DNA from: a virus
IMG/VR virus record: IMGVR_UViG_3300009420_000076
Location: 1 to 26,042 of that record
DNA length: 26,042 nucleotides
Reading direction: 5' to 3' (one strand)
In this document: in pieces, positions 21,701 to 26,042 of the stretch
Position numbering within the stretch: position 1 is the stretch's first letter
How the letters are laid out: each line of letters opens with the position of its first letter
The notes under the pieces: model-generated
What the model was told of the DNA's origin: nothing
The model's database searches: none
Seen by the model: the letters and a program-made list of their open reading frames with translations, nothing else
Translations under genes and position numbers: made by a program

Positions 21701-24700
21701 CGGCGGTAGTTTCTAGTGAACCAGCAGTAGTATTAGGTGCTCCAGACATTGCAAACTTAAATTCAAGTGGTCCAAGTAGTGGTGCTGGAACAATACAAGC
21801 AGTTGGTGAAGTTAAACTTAATGGTGCCGCATTATCAGGTACATTTGTTAATGGTGAGAGCTATACAACAAGTAATGGTTTATTAATTACTAATGGTGGT
21901 ACTGGTTACGGCGCAGGTACAACACTTACAATTTCCGCACCAGATGAAGGTGGCGGAACACAAATGACTGTTTCTAGTGTAACAGTTGTTGGTGGTGTTA
22001 TTAAAGCCGTTGTGCTATCAAATGAAGGCGCAGGTTACTGGAGAACACCAACTATCACAATTACAAACGATGGTGGTGCCGCTTCGGCCGCACAATTTGA
22101 TTTAATACTTGAAGGTGCAGTTGCCGCAATTGATGTAACAAATGCAGGTACAGGTTATAGTGATAATCCAGCAATTTCTTTAACAGGTGGTAATGGTTCA
22201 AGTTTTGCCGCAACAACCGCAATTTCGGGTATTTTAGACAGTATTGCAGTTACGGCAGCCGGACAATATTATAGTGTAACACCATCAGTTACAGTTGCTA
22301 CTAACACAGGTATTGCAACTGCGACAGTTACAAATAATGCAATTACAGCAATAGTACTTGCTGATCCAAACTCAGCAACAGCCTATACGTCACGGCCTGT
22401 TATAGTTGTTGTTTCAGCAAATGGTGACGAGGTAACTGGTATTGATATTGTTACAAGAGGTTCGGCAATGACTGTTGCACCAACAGTAGCAATCAACGGT
22501 ACATTAACAAGTGGTTCAGATAATGCAACTGCAACGGCCCATTTAAGTAGGGCAATTAGTGGTATTGTATTTGACGAAGCAAATAATGGATTTGCCCGCG
22601 GTGCTGAATATATTAGTATACCTAACATGGTATTAAGTGCAACAAACGTAGCAAATCTTGATGCACTTGTTATGACATATACTGGTAGTGATGGTTATAC
22701 ACCAGCAGTTGCGTCACCAACAAGTACAGTTGCATTAACAGATGGTATTTTATCCGTTACAGTTACAGCTCAAGGTTCAGGTTATCCATTGCCAACATAT
22801 ACTGGTACAGTATTAAACAATATTGCCGCAGTAATTACAGGTGGTACAGGAAATGCTAATTTTCAACTTGCAACTGCAACACCAGAAGTAAGTGGTACTA
22901 TTACAGACATTGTTGTTACAAATAAAGGTGATGTTGATCCAGCAAACGATACAGGTTATCAACATCCAGTAGCATTTGCGGTAACATATACAGATAGAGC
23001 AAATGATCCGGTAAGAGTGGGTGGTGATACAGACGCGACCGTAACTGGAACATTAAATGGTTTCTTAAGTTCAATAACAGTTGATACAGCAGGCGCAGGC
23101 TATGGTGAAGCACCTAGTGCAACCGTTGCCGCTCCAGACTTACAACTTAACACCACTGCAAGTGGTACAGCAACCGTTGATATTAATGGTGCAATTACAA
23201 GTATATCATTAACTAACAACCAAACATTAACAACTGGTAGTGGTAGAGTTGTTGCATCAGATATTAGTATTGATGGTAGCAATCAATTAACAAGTCCAGG
23301 TGCATTAGATACAAACGTAAATGTTACAATGGAACATGTTAATAATGGTGGTAATACAAATCCAAGTAATTATGCTACATTTAATATTACAAGTGATAAC
23401 TTTGTATATAAAATTGAACTTGATAATGATAGTGGTGGTACATATCAAGATGGTAAACCAGCAATTGGCTTTGTTTACACATCGGGTGGTGCCGGCGTTG
23501 TAGCAGGTTCGTCATATGAAGGTGAATTGACAAGTATTACAGTAAGTTCACCAGGTAATAATTACCAAACAGTACCAACCGTACAAATTGTAAGACATGG
23601 TAGTGATACCCTTACTACAGATGGTGCGGCTACTGCAAATATTATTGGTGCTATTGCTTCATTTAACGTATCAGCCGCAGGTTCAGGATACAACCAAACT
23701 CCAACAGTTCAGTTGGTTGGTAATACCAGTGCAAGTGCTTACGCAACAATTACTGGTGTATTAGATAGTGTTACAGTATCACAATCAGGTTCAGGTTATA
23801 CTGATGCTAGAAATATTTCGGTTAGTATTTTGGGTGGCAATAATGATGCTACTGCCGAAGCAAAAATTAATGGTAAGGTTACTGGCGTTTCAGTTCTTAA
23901 TGGTGGCTCAAATTATCAGAATACGCCAACAGTAACACTAACAGGTGGTGGTGCTGATGTATCGGCTCAAGTTATTGCCGCAATCAAAGGCCCATTATCA
24001 AGTGTAACAGTTGATCCTAATAATAAAGGTTCAGGTTACACGAGTGCACCAACAATCAGTTTCACAGGTGGTGGTCAAACAGTACCAGCAAGTGCAACAG
24101 GTACAATTAGTGCAAGTGTTACAGGATTTACGATTGTTAATGCCGGAACAGGTTTTACAGCAACACCAACAGTAACATTAAGTGGCGGCGGTGCAAGTTC
24201 ACAAGCAACTGCAACGGCCGGTATTAATGTTGTTCTTAGTAGCATTACAATAGGTGCTGGTGGAACGGGTTATACATCCATTCCAACAGTTTCAGTATCA
24301 GGTGGTAATCCAACAACTCCTGCAACTGCAACGGCTGTTATTAACAGTTTTGTAAGTGGTATTACAGTTACAACAGGCGGAACAGGATATGTAAATATAC
24401 CAACCATTACAGTTAGTGGTGGTAATGGTACAGGTGCTACAGCAACCGCAACAAACAATATTTCCGATGTTGCATCGTTTACTATTGTTGATCCAGGCAG
24501 TGGTTATGTTGCCGTTCCAACAATCACACTTAGTGGTGGTGGAGTAACTAACAGAACTGCAACTGCTGAAATTGAAGCAGGAAAAGTTGTAGCAGTAACA
24601 TTAGGTGGAACACCAGATACAGCCTTAACAGGTGGTGTAAGTGCTTCAGTACTTGGTGGTGGTATGCCAACAAGTGGATCAATTTATGCTAGAGTAGTTC

Positions 24701-26042
24701 CAGAAGAAGCAAGTTTTGCATTACGTTCATTTGATGGAATTTCAGCAGCCAGTCAGGCTATTACAACTGGTCCTAGTGCAAATGAATTGTCTGCATCCTC
24801 CACAGGTGCACCGGGTACAAACCCAGATGGTACATTGTGGTATGATGGTAACATTACATTAGACTTATATAAACAATCTGCAGGACGATGGGTGCCACAA
24901 GCAGTTTCAAAATTTGGAACATCTGCACCGTCTGCTCCAGCAGGAGGAGATGTTTGGGTTGATACAACAGACCTAGATAGTTTTCCATTAATTAAAGAGT
25001 ATGTAAGCAATGTATGGGTAACTAGAGATAATACAGATCAAAGCACACCAAATGGTGTTGTATTTGCTGACTTAACATCAACAGCGGCTGACCAAACTAA
25101 CAATGGTGGTGCAACTGGTGTAGATAGTAATGCTCCAGATCCAGTATTATACCCAGGTGGTACATTGTCCGTTAACTTAATTCATTCAGGATTGGTTGTT
25201 AAAGAATACAATGCGGCCAATGCGGGTGCATTTAAATGGCGTTCAGCAAGTGGTACAAAAGCAAACGGCGCAGGTAATTTTGGTCGTAATGCTCAACGTG
25301 CAGTAGTTGTTAAGAAGATGCAAGCGGCATTAGTAGCAACTAATTTAAGAGCTGAAACATTAACATATAACTTGATTGCATCTCCTGGTTATCCAGAATG
25401 TGCAGACGAGATGTTAGCATTGAGTGTAGATAGAAAAGAAACTGCATTCTGTGTTATAGATACACCATTTAGATTAGCACCAACAGGGGTAACTGCATAT
25501 ATGGCAGGAACTGGTGGAAGTGAAAACGGTGAAGATGCCCTTATTACTAAAGATAGTAAAATGGCAGTTTACTACCCCCCAGGGTATTCAACAAATACCG
25601 ATGGTTCAACAGTTGTTGTTCCTCCAAGTCATATTGCACTTAGAACTTATGCTGTTAATGACCAAATTGCATTTCCGTGGTTTGCACCAGCAGGTTTAAC
25701 AAGAGGTGTTGTTTCCAATGCAACTAATGTAGGCTACATTGACGATGAAAACGAATTTGTAGCAGTAGCATTGAACCAAGGTCAAAGAGACACACTTTAT
25801 GCAAACAAAGTTAATCCAATCGTTAACTTCCCAGGACAAGGTTTAATTGTTTTCGGTCAGAAAACATTAAGTCCTGCAGAAAGTGCATTGGATAGAGTTA
25901 ATGTTGCGAGACTTGTAGTTTATATCAGAGAAAGACTCGAGTCACTAGCAAGACCATTTGCTTTTGAGCCAAATGATGAATTAACTCGTGCAAATGCAAG
26001 AAATGCTGTTGAGAGATTCTTAGCAGACATTTACGCAAAACG
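18796..26042 (+). CDS. 18: Giant tail sheath protein, T4 gp18-like, with repeat insertion (3' truncated by window)
   Basis: I read the frame codon by codon from the ATG at 18796 to the window end and found no stop: 2,415 codons, and the gene continues. T4 gp18 has 659 residues. The SD is ggag, 9 nt upstream. The N-terminus MATLVSPGVAVSVTDESFYV and the segment EYGLLAAYSFLGAANRTIVI (residues 90-109) are typical of phage sheaths. Residues 124-277 hold two PxxGxLWxDT units. Residues 296-1935 are about 40 GSGY-type repeats. Two more LW units follow (about 2001-2082), then the conserved core and C-terminal region (AVVVKKMQAAL, RLAPTGVTAYMAG, YYPPGYST, IAFPWFAPAGLTRGVV, VNPIVNFPGQGLIVFGQKTL, LVVYIRERLESLARPFAFEP). 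The sheath contracts to drive the tube into the host. The insertion probably projects from the sheath surface. Confidence 0.92.
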   Translation, partial: MATLVSPGVAVSVTDESFYVSAGGGTVPLIVVATGQDKLNAAGDATATGTMKTNANKPYIVTSQRELSNTFGSPSFQTISGTVQQGSEVNEYGLLAAYSFLGAANRTIVIRADVDLNALTASNTSPAGAPASGALWFDTTNTVVGISELNSAGAWVAQTVLFPKSTDVNGTGLTSYPDGTFGTLGAYAIVTIDQAGVTLSSMSVYKKMSNNSWVKVTRTNMSGNVFALPHTNVPDSPQTGDIWFKTTSPLNGTDLSIKKFSASTGSYTDQNVKFYASDAEAASPGEFGNGTKAKVEPVLNAVVSNITVVNGGSGYTAVPTVTITGGGGSGGAASAAIDGNVSSITVDTGGSGYASTPTISIVGGNNNATATGIMDGTLTSVNLITTGAGYTSAPTVSIAGGGAGASGATVSANISGYLNAVNLVDAGEYSSVPSVIISGGGSSSHAQATAVLNGAVTSVDVTVGASGPNSGTNYQYPPTVTLAGTNQSASAQANVEGGIISFDITNQGTGFASAPTITITSPAGSGAVATGNIVGGVASVVVQDAGSGYTAPPTVVINPALGDEIISAAVVEAKLDAVLDSVTVDTKGAYEYKPTVTIVRGAGDNIGAGATVNTVIKAPIGAITVTDGGGGFAITLPTVEITPPAGGVAEIAATAKAHLGRTVTGVTVTTGGSGYQRAPSLQLEVNPGTGSVAFGAGGGDNVPSALSATVQGPVSAVNVAQRGRGFSSPPSITIVPAAGDNPSVGAAASSIIKGDIETAAISVGGTGYIDPDNVAVAATGANATGTNFASTVSINRYVEAVNITNPGKGYNTGGAVTVQVSGGSTPATGTVTFTKVLDDVVLTALGHGFKNAITASEVTVSFTGGQAGGATYQGDADVTFTGVLEHVEVTNNGSNYDNGQPVTVAFTADGGDTNAVVPTATARLGYGAGATANAFLNGAITGVTVSNGGSAYRVTSHYTHSTQGNSSTAAVVSSEPAVVLGAPDIANLNSSGPSSGAGTIQAVGEVKLNGAALSGTFVNGESYTTSNGLLITNGGTGYGAGTTLTISAPDEGGGTQMTVSSVTVVGGVIKAVVLSNEGAGYWRTPTITITNDGGAASAAQFDLILEGAVAAIDVTNAGTGYSDNPAISLTGGNGSSFAATTAISGILDSIAVTAAGQYYSVTPSVTVATNTGIATATVTNNAITAIVLADPNSATAYTSRPVIVVVSANGDEVTGIDIVTRGSAMTVAPTVAINGTLTSGSDNATATAHLSRAISGIVFDEANNGFARGAEYISIPNMVLSATNVANLDALVMTYTGSDGYTPAVASPTSTVALTDGILSVTVTAQGSGYPLPTYTGTVLNNIAAVITGGTGNANFQLATATPEVSGTITDIVVTNKGDVDPANDTGYQHPVAFAVTYTDRANDPVRVGGDTDATVTGTLNGFLSSITVDTAGAGYGEAPSATVAAPDLQLNTTASGTATVDINGAITSISLTNNQTLTTGSGRVVASDISIDGSNQLTSPGALDTNVNVTMEHVNNGGNTNPSNYATFNITSDNFVYKIELDNDSGGTYQDGKPAIGFVYTSGGAGVVAGSSYEGELTSITVSSPGNNYQTVPTVQIVRHGSDTLTTDGAATANIIGAIASFNVSAAGSGYNQTPTVQLVGNTSASAYATITGVLDSVTVSQSGSGYTDARNISVSILGGNNDATAEAKINGKVTGVSVLNGGSNYQNTPTVTLTGGGADVSAQVIAAIKGPLSSVTVDPNNKGSGYTSAPTISFTGGGQTVPASATGTISASVTGFTIVNAGTGFTATPTVTLSGGGASSQATATAGINVVLSSITIGAGGTGYTSIPTVSVSGGNPTTPATATAVINSFVSGITVTTGGTGYVNIPTITVSGGNGTGATATATNNISDVASFTIVDPGSGYVAVPTITLSGGGVTNRTATAEIEAGKVVAVTLGGTPDTALTGGVSASVLGGGMPTSGSIYARVVPEEASFALRSFDGISAASQAITTGPSANELSASSTGAPGTNPDGTLWYDGNITLDLYKQSAGRWVPQAVSKFGTSAPSAPAGGDVWVDTTDLDSFPLIKEYVSNVWVTRDNTDQSTPNGVVFADLTSTAADQTNNGGATGVDSNAPDPVLYPGGTLSVNLIHSGLVVKEYNAANAGAFKWRSASGTKANGAGNFGRNAQRAVVVKKMQAALVATNLRAETLTYNLIASPGYPECADEMLALSVDRKETAFCVIDTPFRLAPTGVTAYMAGTGGSENGEDALITKDSKMAVYYPPGYSTNTDGSTVVVPPSHIALRTYAVNDQIAFPWFAPAGLTRGVVSNATNVGYIDDENEFVAVALNQGQRDTLYANKVNPIVNFPGQGLIVFGQKTLSPAESALDRVNVARLVVYIRERLESLARPFAFEPNDELTRANARNAVERFLADIYAK
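19165..19626 (+). repeat. Two PxxGxLWxDT units in the N-terminal part of the sheath
   Basis: Unit 1 (19165-19284) reads SPAGAPASGALWFDTT, ending AGAWVAQTVLFP. Unit 2 (19489-19626) reads VPDSPQTGDIWFKTT, ending GSYTDQNVKFYAS. Both are about 40-45 residues of the same small beta fold and mirror the two units after the repeat block (24796-25041). Confidence 0.6.
19681..24600 (+). repeat. About 40 degenerate protein repeats (~41 aa, ~122 bp) inside the sheath gene
   Basis: The coding repeat unit is roughly a V..SVTVTNGGSGYT segment, followed by xxPTVTIxGGGG and ATATAxVxG. Well-preserved GSGY-type cores lie near 19729, 19840, 19951, 20434, 20806, 21895, 22027, 22147, 22777, 23086, 23677, 23788, 24028, 24259, 24379 and 24493. 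Diverged ones lie between (for example GRGF near 20963, GKGY near 21217, GNNY near 23545). Spacing is mostly 111-130 nt. I saw no Cys and a single Trp (near 22045) in the whole block. The copies are diverged in DNA, so this is an old or fast-evolving array, not a recent duplication. Confidence 0.85.
24796..25041 (+). repeat. Two PxxGxLWxDT units after the repeat block of the sheath
   Basis: Unit 3 (24796-24918) reads GAPGTNPDGTLWYDG, ending AGRWVPQAVSKFG. Unit 4 (24919-25041) reads SAPSAPAGGDVWVDTTDLDS, ending VSNVWVTRDNTDQ. They match the units at 19165-19626, so the GSGY array sits between two pairs of the same domain. Confidence 0.6.

Noticed and set aside
20955-24458. Several minus-strand ORFs of 60-85 codons inside the sheath gene
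   Set aside because: They are antisense shadows of the repeat-rich frame, rich in Val/Ala/Pro, without promoters or SD sequences.
19681-24600. Regularly spaced repeats that might be a CRISPR or non-coding satellite array
   Set aside because: The units are degenerate, of variable length and lie in one uninterrupted reading frame of the sheath protein; periodicity is at protein level.
1-26042. tRNA genes, integrase, insertion sequences or attachment sites
   Set aside because: Intergenic gaps are short and none contains a cloverleaf or element end that I could support; the longest gene-free gap is under 120 bp.

Overview
The window is part of the genome of a T4-like (contractile-tailed) marine phage. 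The identifying genes are the neck proteins gp13 and gp14, the tail sheath terminator gp15, the tail sheath gp18 and the T4 gene 1-type dNMP kinase. They sit with T4-style late promoter octamers (TATAAATA / AATAAATA) and with near-consensus sigma70 promoters. Base composition is AT-rich, genes are packed tightly with many stop/start overlaps, and no tRNA or integrase was seen. The host is probably an AT-rich marine bacterium. No photosynthesis genes are visible, and a heme oxygenase plus a bilin reductase of the PcyX type would fit a phage of a non-cyanobacterial (for example alphaproteobacterial) host, although a cyanophage cannot be excluded.

Layout. (1) 1-2.84 kb, tail fibre/adhesin end: two consecutive proteins with peptidase S74 intramolecular chaperone domains, a glycine- and cysteine-rich adhesin, and a cysteine-rich partner with a tail-fibre-assembly-like C-terminus. 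(2) 2.85-8.0 kb, modification cassette: a GT9-like glycosyltransferase and two tandem NodU/TobZ-type O-carbamoyltransferases, followed by a small DUF1617-like protein. A palindromic hairpin, a late promoter and a sigma70 promoter precede the cassette. (3) 8.0-10.7 kb on the minus strand: gp14, gp15 and a NUDIX hydrolase, transcribed towards the carbamoyltransferase operon with only 2 bp between the converging stop codons. (4) 10.8-12.7 kb: three plus-strand genes whose N-termini resemble the T4 capsid-targeting sequence with a gp21-type cleavage site. One of them carries a peptidoglycan-binding domain. They are divergent from gp14 and share with it a perfectly palindromic pair of late promoters. 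(5) 12.7-15.7 kb, early/middle module behind two sigma70 promoters: small hypothetical proteins, a HExxH metalloprotease-like protein, a QueD/PTPS-fold protein, a zinc ribbon and a 396-aa conserved phage protein. (6) 15.7-18.7 kb, late operon: an acidic protein, gp13, heme oxygenase, bilin reductase and dNMP kinase. (7) 18.8 kb to the end: a giant, 3'-truncated gp18 sheath gene, open for at least 2,415 codons, with an insertion of about 1,640 residues made of roughly 40 degenerate GSGY-type repeats.

How the parts fit. The late genes build the neck, tail and host-recognition structures. The bilin pair (heme to biliverdin to a reduced bilin) is embedded in the neck operon and so is likely made during virion assembly. 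The glycosyltransferase/carbamoyltransferase cassette probably decorates phage DNA, a virion glycan or a host surface sugar. The most unusual items are the giant repeat-loaded sheath, the cluster of candidate injected proteins, the Cys-rich adhesin/partner pair, the tandem carbamoyltransferases and the bilin genes.
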